Source: Sphingobacterium sp. GVS05A (GTDB lineage: Bacteria; Bacteroidota; Bacteroidia; Sphingobacteriales; Sphingobacteriaceae). Taken from it: a stretch of DNA of 64,000 nucleotides. Each line of letters begins with the position of its first letter. Within the stretch, counting starts at the first letter, position 1. Shown piece by piece: positions 50,401 to 58,298 of this stretch. Below the pieces are notes generated by a model. The model did no database searches and was not told where the DNA came from. It saw only the letters and a program-made list of their open reading frames with translations. Position numbers and translations under genes: made by a program. The DNA is taken from contig NZ_JAHXYR010000009.1 of assembly GCF_019969845.1 (NCBI RefSeq), positions 248,001 through 312,000 on the forward strand. The letters are read 5' to 3'.

Positions 50401-51162
50401 AAACACACCCGCAAGTAGTGCTATTGCCCACCAGGCCCTTTTGGTCTTGGCCATGTGTAGACAGAGACTATTGAAGAATATCAACAGTGCAATCCATGCC
50501 AGCAACCAGCAAAAGAACTGCAGGATGGTATAGATATTTTCATGGTCACCATCTTTGAGCTTCACAGAAAAGAGGTAGGACCCTTCGTTACTATAGATGT
50601 TTTTGATCGCTACCGTATCTGTATAAGACGCAATGTCAATGTTTCGCGTATCGAAGAAATTTCGTCGTAAAGAGGAGTTTAGATACGGATTGTTGTTATT
50701 GGTATAAGGCTTAACAAGGATATACGCAAGTATACTTATATTTCCGATTGTTTTTTTACGGACGATATAAGAGCGGTTATCATCCTGGACAAAATTTGAC
50801 TTTTCCAAAAAGCCCTGATCTGTGATGGGAACAAATAAATGTGTACTCCACATTTTTGGTTCATGATCCTTAAATAAGAATAAATAGACCTTTTCATCAT
50901 TTTTATACCTTTCAAAAGCTTGATAGACAGCTATAGGATATTGATCATAATTCTTAAATGTTTTGAGAAGCAAGGAATCCTTAAAAAGACGATCTACTTT
51001 TTTCTCTTGCTTGGCAACATAATCATTGAGGGATTTAGTGTCAATGTCGAGTATTTCCTTATTTGTAACAGATTCTTTGATGGTGATAGCTGTTCCTATA
51101 AAGCATAGTGTTAAGATCAGTAGAAGTAAACGAATTTTTATACCAGAATTCACGTGCGTCAA
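47407..51162 (-). CDS. Giant NtrY-like sensor histidine kinase
   Basis: 1251 residues. An N-terminal transmembrane helix (about 10-28), a large periplasmic part, several further helices (about 215-480), another periplasmic sensor segment, a last helix near 930, then a HAMP domain (NPLSIISKKISQLRLGQ), a HisKA domain with IAHEIKNPLTPMKLG (phosphorylated His1037) and a HATPase domain with FNNLIKNAIEGG, VKDNGYGIP and GNGLGLVLVKKTIEASNG. The phosphorylation and ATP domains are NtrY/WalK-like. The signal is unknown. No response regulator gene is adjacent, so its partner is elsewhere. Upstream is sdhB, separated by a terminator, so it has its own promoter. Confidence 0.93.
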   Translation of the reverse strand: MTHVNSGIKIRLLLLILTLCFIGTAITIKESVTNKEILDIDTKSLNDYVAKQEKKVDRLFKDSLLLKTFKNYDQYPIAVYQAFERYKNDEKVYLFLFKDHEPKMWSTHLFVPITDQGFLEKSNFVQDDNRSYIVRKKTIGNISILAYILVKPYTNNNNPYLNSSLRRNFFDTRNIDIASYTDTVAIKNIYSNEGSYLFSVKLKDGDHENIYTILQFFCWLLAWIALLIFFNSLCLHMAKTKRAWWAIALLAGVFILVKFSDLKWNLLSENATFAIFDSRNYAYNSFFPNIWSVLSTTILILWLILFIYSIRKELNFDKIKSIRIFKLPIAIAFILSIYLSFAFLYDIAGTLITHSNNIYFDFTKLVDLHFLSWVDLGIVGMGILALNIYIDLVLFILKKLELKPTQLLNIQLASVIFVILIISIYIEKNSLVNLLLALIILIKSFGEKYFDRHVLTNYIAVLILWAIISAITHARFYQERDLIDMKILLNNLQSEDDLNAVSLFSDIESGISNDKELKHLFNISLPYTNTEEINNFIKKKYFSGYLSKYEFKAYYYDQNNIPLNPNGQNRINEYREKVINKSIKVTQNFYRASAELGTHEYFSIIPVTIDQNRIVNVIINLSNKDFSYTVPYPEILTDMRINNSQYYNKGEYSIALYKGGSLVTQFGKYTYENNLRGLKGGPGEYIEVLDRDSYLHMAYIANTFSTYIISKQKPSFWDYVATTSFLFLVFFMIFVIFHYAAAFYIFLKNTKLTFRNLKYQFYKIINKIQYSTRIQTSIISSVILAILISAVISYISINKQLYNNNRNSKERFIIELGKRLENMLTSTEEIPNEDQLTNILKTLSETISKDFNLYSKSGKLLYSSQPRIYDLELFSMFINPAALKNLSLLKKSETIEDERIGTFQFETSYATIRDKDYSTLAYIGIPNFSLQKEENINKNLLLNTIVNIYSLIIIGFGFYATFVANSVTNPLSIISKKISQLRLGQPNEPLFWQRNDEIGTLIKEYNLMIIKLEDYANKIKDTERESTWREMAQQIAHEIKNPLTPMKLGIQQLRRSYKDDDPKFPDRFNKFSTSFIEQIDALTQIASEFSHFAKFPTTVMENINIVEKITKSISVYNNTPNVNIRLINNADQKTLIVKADGNELLRTFNNLIKNAIEGGYGRKNMKIEISIERYSDKFVKIDVKDNGYGIPAAMKDKIFQINFTTKSSGNGLGLVLVKKTIEASNGQIYFETMEGEGTTFHILLPLQQIES

Positions 51163-51181
51163 ATTACATTATTGTAAATAT

Positions 51182-51218
51182 AAAAAAAAGTCCTTGCTTT
51201 CTCAGGGCAAGGACTTTT
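51182..51218 (-). terminator. Terminator of the sdhCAB operon
   Basis: On the minus strand AAAAGTCCTTGC pairs with GCAAGGACTTTT around an 8-9 base loop, followed by T-run (the A-run 51182-51189 on the plus strand), 22 bases after sdhB. Confidence 0.93.
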
Positions 51219-51240
51219 ATATTATTTTATTCTAAAATGC

Positions 51241-52014
51241 TTAAGCGTGCGGTTCTTCTTGTTTGAAAATTTTCGCAGTCAAGTATTCGCGGTTTAAACG
51301 CGCGATATTAGTTAATTTAATACCTACTGGACATTCAGCTTCGCAAGCACCAGTATTGGTACAGTTACCGAATCCCTCAGCATCCATTTGATCTACCATT
51401 GCTTGTGCACGTTCGTAACGCTCAGTTTGACCTTGCGGCAATAATGCAAATTGAGATACTTTAGCAGATACGAATAACATTGCAGAAGCATTTTTACAAG
51501 CTGCAACACAAGCACCACAACCGATACAAGTAGCAGATTCGAAAGCTTCGTCAGCGATACGTTTCGGAATAGGAATGACATTGGCATCAGGGACACCACC
51601 TGTATTGATATTCACATATCCACCTGCTTGTTGAATGCGGTCAAAAGCAGTACGGTCAACGGCAAGGTCTTTCAATACTGGAAATGCAGCAGCTCTCCAA
51701 GGTTCGATTACGATCGTTTGCCCATCGTGGAAACTACGCATGTGCAATTGACATGTTGTAGTACCTTCTTTAGGACCATGAGGGCGACCATTGATTACTA
51801 ATGAACACATCCCGCAGATGCCTTCACGACAATCGTGATCGAAATATACAGGGTCTTCACCTTTACGTGTCAATTCCTCATTCACAATATCAAGCATCTC
51901 TAGGAAAGACATATCATCAGCGATGTCGTTTGCCTGATAAGTTACAAATTGACCTTTATCTTTATCATTTTTTTGACGCCAAACTTTCAGCGTTAAATTC
52001 ATATGTTGTGCCAT
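51241..52014 (-). CDS. sdhB: Succinate dehydrogenase/fumarate reductase iron-sulfur subunit
   Basis: 257 residues. The 2Fe-2S site shows CREGICGMCSLVINGRP and the following Cys in TTCQLHMRSF; the 4Fe-4S and 3Fe-4S sites show CIGCGACVAACKNASAML and CEAECPVGIKLTN. The subunit passes electrons from the FAD of SdhA to menaquinone at SdhC. It is the last gene of sdhCAB, 14 bases after sdhA. Confidence 0.97.
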   Translation of the reverse strand: MAQHMNLTLKVWRQKNDKDKGQFVTYQANDIADDMSFLEMLDIVNEELTRKGEDPVYFDHDCREGICGMCSLVINGRPHGPKEGTTTCQLHMRSFHDGQTIVIEPWRAAAFPVLKDLAVDRTAFDRIQQAGGYVNINTGGVPDANVIPIPKRIADEAFESATCIGCGACVAACKNASAMLFVSAKVSQFALLPQGQTERYERAQAMVDQMDAEGFGNCTNTGACEAECPVGIKLTNIARLNREYLTAKIFKQEEPHA

Positions 52015-52028
52015 GATAATTTTCCTTC

Positions 52029-53963
52029 TTATTTATAACTTCTTTGTGTTAACTGAACGTTTTCGAATACCAAGTCTTCCTTGTGTAATTCCTCAGGTAC
52101 ATTGTCTCCTTTGTATTCCCACGCAGATACATACGCGAATTCCTCGTCATTACGTTTTGCTTCACCTTCTTCTGTTTGGCTTTCCAGACGGAAGTGACCA
52201 CCACAAGATTCAGCGCGTTGCAATGCATCAACAACCATTAATTCACCCAATTCCAAGAAGTCAGCTACACGGCCAGCTTTCTCTAAAGAAAGATTTAATT
52301 CTTCGTTCTCTCCAAGAACTCTAACGTTAGTCCAGAATTCTTTTTTCAACTCTTGGATCAAACCTTGTGCTTTCTGTAATCCTTCAGCAGTACGTGCCAT
52401 TCCACAGTATTCCCACATGATGAGACCTAATTTTTTGTGGATATCATCAACAGTTTGAGTACCGTTTAGAGATAACAATTTGTTGATTTTCTCTTCAACT
52501 TCTTTACGCGTAGATTCGAAAGCAGGATGGTTGTGATCTACTGGTGCGAAAGAACCTAGTTTAGCTAGGTAATCACCCACAGTGTAAGGGATCACGAAAT
52601 AACCATCAGCAAGACCTTGCATCAATGCCGAAGCTCCTAAGCGGTTTGCACCGTGGTCAGAGAAGTTACACTCACCTAAAGCATACAAACCTGGGATTGT
52701 AGTCATCAAGTTGTAGTCAACCCATACACCACCCATTGTATAGTGAACAGCAGGGTAGATACGCATTGGTTGTTTATAAGGGTTTTCGTCAGTGATTTGG
52801 TAGTACATGTCAAATAAGTTACCGTATTTAGCACGTACAGCATCTTCGCCTAGACGACCAATAGCTTCTTTGAAATCCAAGAATACTGCGAAACCAGTTT
52901 TACCAACACCACGACCATCATCAACAGCTTCTTTTGCATTACGTGATGCTACGTCACGAGGTACTAAGTTACCAAATGAAGGGTATTTACGTTCCAAGAA
53001 GTAATCTCTGTCATCTTCTTTGATGTCGTTGGCTTTGATTTCACCTTTACGTAATCTTTCAGCCATTTCCTGAGTCTTAGGAACCCATACACGACCATCG
53101 TTACGTAATGACTCTGACATCAACGTCAATTTAGATTGGTGATCTCCAGTTACAGGAATACAAGTTGGGTGAATCTGTGTATAACAAGGGTTAGCGAAGT
53201 AAGCACCACGTTTGTGCGCTCTCCAAGCTGCTGTAACGTTACATCCCATTGCATTTGTAGACAAGAAGAATACGTTACCATAACCGCCAGTACACATCAA
53301 TACAGCATGTGCTGCATGTGTTTCAACTTTACCTGATACCAGGTCACGAGTTACGATACCTTTGGCATGACCATCGATCATGACCAAATCCAACATCTCA
53401 TGACGAGTATATGATTTTACTTTTCCTTTTTTGATTTGACGGTTCAATGCTGAGTACGCACCTAACAACAATTGTTGTCCAGTTTGACCACGCGCATAGA
53501 ACGTACGGCTTACCTGAGCACCACCGAAAGAACGGTTGTCCAATAAGCCACCATATTCACGTGCAAAAGGAACACCTTGCGCAACACATTGGTCGATGAT
53601 GTTGACCGATACTTCAGCTAAACGGTAAACGTTTGCCTCACGTGAACGGTAGTCACCACCTTTAATTGTATCGTAGAATAAACGGAACACAGAGTCACCA
53701 TCATTTTGGTAGCTCTTTGCCGCGTTAATACCACCTTGCGCCGCAATTGAGTGCGCACGACGAGGTGAATCTTGGTAACAGAAGGTAATTACATTATATC
53801 CTAACTCAGCTAAAGATGCTGCTGCAGATGCACCAGCAAGTCCTGTACCAACAACTATAACTGTAAATTTACGTTTGTTAGCAGGGTTAACCAACTTAAG
53901 ATTAAATTTATGATTTGACCACTTTTGGGCTAATGGGCCCGCTGGTACTTTTGAATCTAACAT
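52029..53963 (-). CDS. sdhA: Succinate dehydrogenase/fumarate reductase flavoprotein subunit
   Basis: 644 residues, long as in the Bacteroidota/epsilon type. FAD-binding Rossmann motif VVGTGLAGASAAASLAELG, covalent-FAD region RRAHSIAAQGGINAAK with His71, capping domain RSFGGAQVSRTFYARGQTG, and the substrate-binding MGGVWVDYNLMTTIPGLYA, HGANRLGASALMQGL. It oxidises succinate to fumarate in the citric-acid cycle, or the reverse. It precedes sdhB and follows sdhC by 58 bases. Confidence 0.98.
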   Translation of the reverse strand: MLDSKVPAGPLAQKWSNHKFNLKLVNPANKRKFTVIVVGTGLAGASAAASLAELGYNVITFCYQDSPRRAHSIAAQGGINAAKSYQNDGDSVFRLFYDTIKGGDYRSREANVYRLAEVSVNIIDQCVAQGVPFAREYGGLLDNRSFGGAQVSRTFYARGQTGQQLLLGAYSALNRQIKKGKVKSYTRHEMLDLVMIDGHAKGIVTRDLVSGKVETHAAHAVLMCTGGYGNVFFLSTNAMGCNVTAAWRAHKRGAYFANPCYTQIHPTCIPVTGDHQSKLTLMSESLRNDGRVWVPKTQEMAERLRKGEIKANDIKEDDRDYFLERKYPSFGNLVPRDVASRNAKEAVDDGRGVGKTGFAVFLDFKEAIGRLGEDAVRAKYGNLFDMYYQITDENPYKQPMRIYPAVHYTMGGVWVDYNLMTTIPGLYALGECNFSDHGANRLGASALMQGLADGYFVIPYTVGDYLAKLGSFAPVDHNHPAFESTRKEVEEKINKLLSLNGTQTVDDIHKKLGLIMWEYCGMARTAEGLQKAQGLIQELKKEFWTNVRVLGENEELNLSLEKAGRVADFLELGELMVVDALQRAESCGGHFRLESQTEEGEAKRNDEEFAYVSAWEYKGDNVPEELHKEDLVFENVQLTQRSYK

Positions 53964-54021
53964 ATCTCTTAATTTTATATTGATCGATAAAGCCTAAGGC
54001 CTCATCTTAAAAGATTCTGAA

Positions 54022-54792
54022 TTATTTAAAGAAGAAAAACAATGGCATCATTGCAAAGCCAATTGGAATTAATACCCCAAATACCCAAACTCCGATTGCT
54101 CTGATAATTCCAATATATCTTCTGTGGTTGAAACCTAAAGTTTGGAATGCAGATTGGAAACCATGAATTAAGTGGAATGCCAAAGCTGCCATCGCAACAA
54201 GATATAAAGCGACTAAAGCTACATTTTTGAAGGCAAAGTCAACTTGTTTGTACAAATCTCTTGCTTTTAAGATTTGAACGTTGTTTTCTACCGTTTCTTG
54301 GTAGTCGTGGAATTCAGAAGCTTGAAGTTCTCTAGCTGTTGTTTGCCCAGTTGCCAAATCAGTACGGTATTCGATGTACGGAACTTCATCATTGTGAAAC
54401 TTCCACCAAAAATTAGACATGTGCGTAGCTAGGAATACTAAAATGACAGTACCTAAGATACCCATGTTGCGTGAATTCCATTTACTGTTTGCTTGACCAT
54501 CATATTTGGCGTAACCAATAGGACGGGCGGCTTTGTTTTTCATCGACAATGTAATGGCGTAGATGACGTGAACGATGACCGAAGCGTACAATAAGTAAGA
54601 AACAACTTTGATTGGTGTAAAGTGAGTCATGAAATAAGCGTATTTGTTGAACGCTAGACCCGCATCATCTTTAAATAATTGCAAGTTACCAACCAAATGA
54701 ACAACTAGGAATAAACATAGGAAGATTCCTGTTAAGCTCATGATTAGCTTCTTCCCAATCGAAGAACTGAAAACTGGCTTTGATTTACTCAT
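54022..54792 (-). CDS. sdhC: Succinate dehydrogenase cytochrome b558 subunit
   Basis: 256 residues with five transmembrane helices and histidine residues for the haem groups (LVVHLVGNL, TILATHMSNFWWKFH-like segment LATHMSNFWWKFHND, LAFHLIHGFQSA). A single subunit replaces SdhC plus SdhD, as in the type-B enzymes of Bacteroidota and Bacillus. It anchors the enzyme to the membrane and reduces menaquinone. First gene of the operon. A -7 box CAAATCTA (minus strand TAGATTTG) lies at 54820-54827. Confidence 0.95.
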   Translation of the reverse strand: MSKSKPVFSSSIGKKLIMSLTGIFLCLFLVVHLVGNLQLFKDDAGLAFNKYAYFMTHFTPIKVVSYLLYASVIVHVIYAITLSMKNKAARPIGYAKYDGQANSKWNSRNMGILGTVILVFLATHMSNFWWKFHNDEVPYIEYRTDLATGQTTARELQASEFHDYQETVENNVQILKARDLYKQVDFAFKNVALVALYLVAMAALAFHLIHGFQSAFQTLGFNHRRYIGIIRAIGVWVFGVLIPIGFAMMPLFFFFK

Positions 54793-54819
54793 TATCCTTG
54801 TAATTTAATTTTAATTAGG

Positions 54820-54827
54820 CAAATCTA
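54820..54827 (-). promoter_or_regulatory. Probable -7 box of the sdhCAB promoter
   Basis: On the minus strand TAGATTTG fits TAnnTTTG, 28 bases before the sdhC start. No TTG at the usual distance, so it may be a weak or activated promoter. Confidence 0.5.
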
Positions 54828-54903
54828 CTATTTGCTATTAAATATGATACCATTTTGACAAGAAAAAGGAATAATTTAGAACGGTTCTAAAGTTTCTTAA
54901 AAT

Positions 54904-54936
54904 AAAAAGTCCGTTTTGGATAAAAACGGACTTTTT
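54904..54936 (-). terminator. Terminator after the outer-membrane barrel gene
   Basis: AAAAAGTCCGTTTT pairs perfectly with AAAACGGACTTTTT around a four- to five-base loop; runs of A and T on both sides. Confidence 0.92.
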
Positions 54937-54963
54937 AATGGTATATATACTCGGGTTAATGTA

Positions 54964-55560
54964 CTATAGGATACTGAATAATCTATAGCCTAAACCAATA
55001 CTCCACATGTTGATTTTTGGATTTGCCTGACTCTCATTGTTGACCTTGTTCAAGCCCATTTCGTAACGTAGATCTACACGCAAGCTCGAAATATCAGCAC
55101 CGACACCGAAAGCCCAAGAGGTACCACTTTTTTTGTAGCTGTTTGGATTCAACTGATCGATGATTTTGTCTTGGTTATCATCCACTTTAAACGAAAAAAT
55201 TGGACCAGTCTGGATTCTCGCTCCGATTGGACCCAAGCCAAAACGTTTACCTAATAATACAGGAATATCAACTGTAGTAAACTTAACATCAGTAGTTTCT
55301 CCATTTTCTGCTTTTACAGTGGTGTTTTTACCTGTTAAATAGACCTCAGGTTGAACATGGAATCCCAATACACCAACACGTCCATAAAGACCTGCTTGGT
55401 AACCTGCTTTATTGTCTGAACTGAAATACTTGCCATCGCTTTTAAATTTAGAAAAATTCAAGGCGCCTTTTAAACCGACCTCAAATCCAGGCAATAGCTG
55501 CGCTTGTGCTGTTGCTACGCTACCACAAATCAATAGTAATGCTGGTAAAATCTTTTTCAT
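54964..55560 (-). CDS. PorT-like outer-membrane beta-barrel protein
   Basis: 198 residues. Signal peptide (LPALLLICGSVATAQA, cut before QLLPG) and a small eight-stranded-type barrel: FEVGLKGALNFSKFKSDG, YQAGLYGRVGVLGFHVQPEV, TTVDIPVLLGKRFG, LRVDLRYEMGLNKVN and the final strand MWSIGLGYRLF. The PorT/OMP_b-brl_2 family is common in Bacteroidota; some members act in secretion or envelope stability. This one stands alone with its own terminator. Exact role unknown. Confidence 0.88.
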   Translation of the reverse strand: MKKILPALLLICGSVATAQAQLLPGFEVGLKGALNFSKFKSDGKYFSSDNKAGYQAGLYGRVGVLGFHVQPEVYLTGKNTTVKAENGETTDVKFTTVDIPVLLGKRFGLGPIGARIQTGPIFSFKVDDNQDKIIDQLNPNSYKKSGTSWAFGVGADISSLRVDLRYEMGLNKVNNESQANPKINMWSIGLGYRLFSIL

Positions 55561-55648
55561 AATTTTTTATTTATGTATATATTGTATCTTTAAACAAACT
55601 TTCACAAGTTTGGTAAAGATATACAAATTTTATACCTAAATCATAGTT

Positions 55649-55858
55649 ATGCTTAAAATTAACGAAGAACAATGGCAGGTTGCGAAAGAAAAACTCCGTC
55701 GCAAGTATAACCATCTAAGCGATGAGGATCTTGCTTTTCAAGCAGGCGAGGAAGACAAATTGATCCATAAACTCTCTTCGCGTTTAAAACGCAAACCCTC
55801 TTATATTATATTTACAATTGGTAAAGAAATTCAGGACATCGATAGCAATAGATTATGA
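55649..55858 (+). CDS. Small CsbD-like protein
   Basis: 69 residues. It starts LKINEEQWQVAKEKLRRKYN and continues LSDEDLAFQAGEEDKLIHKL, a pattern that resembles the start of CsbD-type stress proteins (W-x6-K-x4-L-x-D-x-D-L), but the match is loose. The charged helical composition and the 4-base overlap with csaA point to a real gene. The role is unknown. Confidence 0.65.
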   Translation: MLKINEEQWQVAKEKLRRKYNHLSDEDLAFQAGEEDKLIHKLSSRLKRKPSYIIFTIGKEIQDIDSNRL

Positions 55859-56196
55859 ATGATACCATTAGTTGGACGGATTTCGAAAAATTAGATTTAC
55901 GTGTGGGAACTATTTTGGACGTACAGGATTTTCCGAAAGCTAAAAAGCCAGCTTATCAATTGAAACTTGATTTTGGGAGTGAAATCGGAATATTGCAAAG
56001 CAGTGCCCAGATTACAGTACATTATAGTAAGGAGGAACTGATCGGGAAACAAGTTGTTGCTGTCGTGAATTTCCCAAAGAAACAGATCGCTAATTTTTTT
56101 TCTGAGTGTCTAGTGACTGGATTCGCTGATGCAAATGGTGATATTATTTTGACTTCTGTGGACAGAAAATTACCAAATGGATCGAAACTTAGTTAA
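55855..56196 (+). CDS. csaA: CsaA-type tRNA-binding domain protein
   Basis: 113 residues consisting only of a tRNA-binding OB fold: FEKLDLRVGTILDVQDFPKA, YQLKLDFGSEIGILQSSAQI, GKQVVAVVNFPKKQIANFFS and the tail NGSKLS. CsaA proteins have been reported as chaperone-like and tRNA binding. It overlaps the small gene before it by 4 bases (ATGA type) and tadA follows after 9 bases, so the three form one transcript around tRNA. Confidence 0.93.
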   Translation: MNDTISWTDFEKLDLRVGTILDVQDFPKAKKPAYQLKLDFGSEIGILQSSAQITVHYSKEELIGKQVVAVVNFPKKQIANFFSECLVTGFADANGDIILTSVDRKLPNGSKLS

Positions 56197-56205
56197 GTTT
56201 GTGGC

Positions 56206-56673
56206 ATGACATTTATAGATTTTGAAGGAACACAATTAATCGATAGCGATGAGTCATTTATGCGCATGGCACTAAATGAAGCAAAGAAAGCTTTCGAAGA
56301 AGGAGAGGTTCCAATTGGTGCTGTTATCGTGCATAAAGGACGTATTATCGGTAAAGGGCATAATCTCACACAACGCTTGAATGATGTAACTGCCCATGCT
56401 GAAATGCAGGCCTTTACAGCGGCCGCAAATTATCTTGGCGGAAAATATCTGGACGATTGTACATTATATGTGACCATAGAACCCTGCATCATGTGTGCTG
56501 GGGCGGCATATTGGACCCATATCAGTAAAATTGTCTACGGTGCGAAGGATGAAAAGCGTGGTTATTCCCATTTTCATGATAAGATTTTACATCCGAAAAC
56601 CGTCGTTACCCAAGGTGTTTTGCAGGAAGAGTGTGCTGATTTGGTAAAATCATTTTTTCGTCAAAAACGTTAA
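56206..56673 (+). CDS. tadA: tRNA-adenosine deaminase family protein (nucleoside deaminase)
   Basis: 155 residues. Zinc-dependent deaminase with the catalytic HAE (His64, Glu66) in VTAHAEMQAF and PCIMC (Cys94, Cys97) in VTIEPCIMCAGA. TadA changes adenosine 34 of tRNA-Arg to inosine; close relatives deaminate free bases such as guanine. The neighbourhood with csaA supports tRNA. Start at 56206, 9 bases after csaA; a later in-frame ATG would cut the first helix. Confidence 0.9.
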   Translation: MTFIDFEGTQLIDSDESFMRMALNEAKKAFEEGEVPIGAVIVHKGRIIGKGHNLTQRLNDVTAHAEMQAFTAAANYLGGKYLDDCTLYVTIEPCIMCAGAAYWTHISKIVYGAKDEKRGYSHFHDKILHPKTVVTQGVLQEECADLVKSFFRQKR

Positions 56674-56725
56674 CGAAATATTGAATTTATTGTAACACAT
56701 AAAAACATAACAGGCTATATTGTGT

Positions 56726-56733
56726 TATATTTG
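56726..56733 (+). promoter_or_regulatory. Probable -7 box of the superoxide dismutase gene
   Basis: TATATTTG fits TAnnTTTG, 41 bases before the start codon. The -33 box is not clear. Confidence 0.5.
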
Positions 56734-56774
56734 TATATAAAAACGAAGTAATAAACATTTAAATTAAAATAGAT

Positions 56775-57383
56775 ATGGCATTTGAATTAGAAGCGTTACC
56801 ATACGCAGCCGACGCATTAGAACCACATATTGACAAGACTACAATGGAAATCCACCATGACAGACACCATCAGGCATACGTGGACAACTTAAATAAAGCA
56901 ATCGCAGGAACAGATGCAGAGAACTTATCTTTATTAGATATTATCAAGAATGTGAGCAAATATTCAGCAGCTGTTCGCAACAATGGTGGTGGTCATTTCA
57001 ACCACTCTTTGTTTTGGAAAGTTTTAGGTCCAAATGCTGGTGGAGCTCCAACAGGTGAATTGGCAGAAGCAATCAATGCAACTTTCGGTTCTTTTGATGA
57101 GTTAAAAAAACAACTTCAGGCTGCTGGTGCTACGCGTTTTGGATCAGGCTGGGCATGGTTGATCGTAGGAGCTGATGGTAAATTAGCGGTAACTTCTACG
57201 CCTAATCAAGACAATCCATTGATGGATGTTGCTGAGGTAAAAGGAATACCAGTTTTAGGTATTGACGTTTGGGAACATGCGTACTACTTGAAATTCCAAA
57301 ATAAACGTCCAGCTTATTTGGAGGAAATCTTTAATGTTATCAATTGGGATGCAGTAGCACAAAATTACGCTGCCGCAAAATAA
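56775..57383 (+). CDS. sodA: Superoxide dismutase, Mn-type
   Basis: 202 residues. Metal ligands His27 (MEIHHDRHHQAYV), His77 (NHSLFW), Asp164 and His168 (GIDVWEHAYY). The glycine before HFNHSLFW (Gly73) and Gln145 in STPNQDNPLM match the manganese-type second shell; iron enzymes usually have the glutamine earlier. Some Bacteroidota enzymes accept both metals. It dismutates superoxide in the cytoplasm. A single gene with its own promoter and terminator. Confidence 0.95.
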   Translation: MAFELEALPYAADALEPHIDKTTMEIHHDRHHQAYVDNLNKAIAGTDAENLSLLDIIKNVSKYSAAVRNNGGGHFNHSLFWKVLGPNAGGAPTGELAEAINATFGSFDELKKQLQAAGATRFGSGWAWLIVGADGKLAVTSTPNQDNPLMDVAEVKGIPVLGIDVWEHAYYLKFQNKRPAYLEEIFNVINWDAVAQNYAAAK

Positions 57384-57408
57384 TTGACCATTTTGATAGG
57401 TACAAAAG

Positions 57409-57443
57409 GAAGCGACAATATGAGTTTATTGTCGCTTCTTTGT
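57409..57443 (+). terminator. Terminator after sodA
   Basis: AAGCGACAATA pairs perfectly with TATTGTCGCTT around GAGTT-like loop bases, followed by CTTTG and T-rich sequence. Confidence 0.88.
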
Positions 57444-57548
57444 TTTATGGGATACAGGGTCAAAACAGTAGGTATTTTTGCAATTTGTTGCCGAATATAT
57501 ACGAATCACTGACGATCAGGATCCCTTATCAATCCACAAAGTAATGAT

Positions 57549-58208
57549 ATGTCCATGAAAGATATTATTATAATTTTTGCAGTTATTTTTTTGTTGAGTT
57601 CTTGTCGAGCTCAAGAGCCGAAGGCCGCGAAATCGGACTTTTCTAAACTACCAGCAAAAAGTGTAGGGAGCTTGGATACGGCAACATTTGCTGCAGGTTG
57701 TTTTTGGTGTACTGAAGCACAGTTTAAGGAGTTGAAAGGGGTGCAGAAAGTTGTTTCCGGATATACAGGCGGATGGGTAGTCAATCCCAGCTATGCTCAG
57801 GTCTGTACAGGTAATACGGGGCATGCTGAGGCAACCGATATTATTTATGATCCGAAAGTGATCAGTTACGATAAATTATTGGAAGCCTTTTTTGTCGCGC
57901 ACGACCCTACACAACTCAACCGTCAGGGGGATGATGTAGGGACACAATACCGATCGGCCGTATTTGTCCATAGCAAGGATCAGTTGGATAAAGTGCAGTT
58001 TTATATCGCGGCTCTAAATAAGGAGGATGTATATAACGAACCGATCGTAACTGAGGTCGTCCCAGCAGATGTCTTTTATCCCGCAGAGGACTATCATCAA
58101 GACTATTATAGGTTAAATGGGAAGGAACCATATTGTCAATTGGTTATTAAACCGAAATTGGAAAAATTTAAACGTATCTTTTCCAAGGTGCTCAAAGAGG
58201 GAGAGTAA
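57549..58208 (+). CDS. msrA: Peptide methionine sulfoxide reductase MsrA, lipoprotein
   Basis: 219 residues. A lipoprotein signal (IIIIFAVIFLLSSC, Cys19) directs this MsrA to the envelope. The active motif GCFWC (catalytic Cys51, Cys54) is followed by VVSGYTGG and GHAEATDIIYDPKVISY, and YHQDYYRLNG. It repairs methionine-S-sulfoxide in exported proteins. It needs an envelope reductant. Start at 57549; a second ATG two codons on is equally possible. Confidence 0.95.
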   Translation: MSMKDIIIIFAVIFLLSSCRAQEPKAAKSDFSKLPAKSVGSLDTATFAAGCFWCTEAQFKELKGVQKVVSGYTGGWVVNPSYAQVCTGNTGHAEATDIIYDPKVISYDKLLEAFFVAHDPTQLNRQGDDVGTQYRSAVFVHSKDQLDKVQFYIAALNKEDVYNEPIVTEVVPADVFYPAEDYHQDYYRLNGKEPYCQLVIKPKLEKFKRIFSKVLKEGE

Positions 58209-58298
58209 CTTTGGGTATTCATAAAATTTAAGGTAATTTTACTCATGTTGGTACCATTTAGTGTGGTGCTAATAAGTTGAAAAATAAATAATTGTAAT

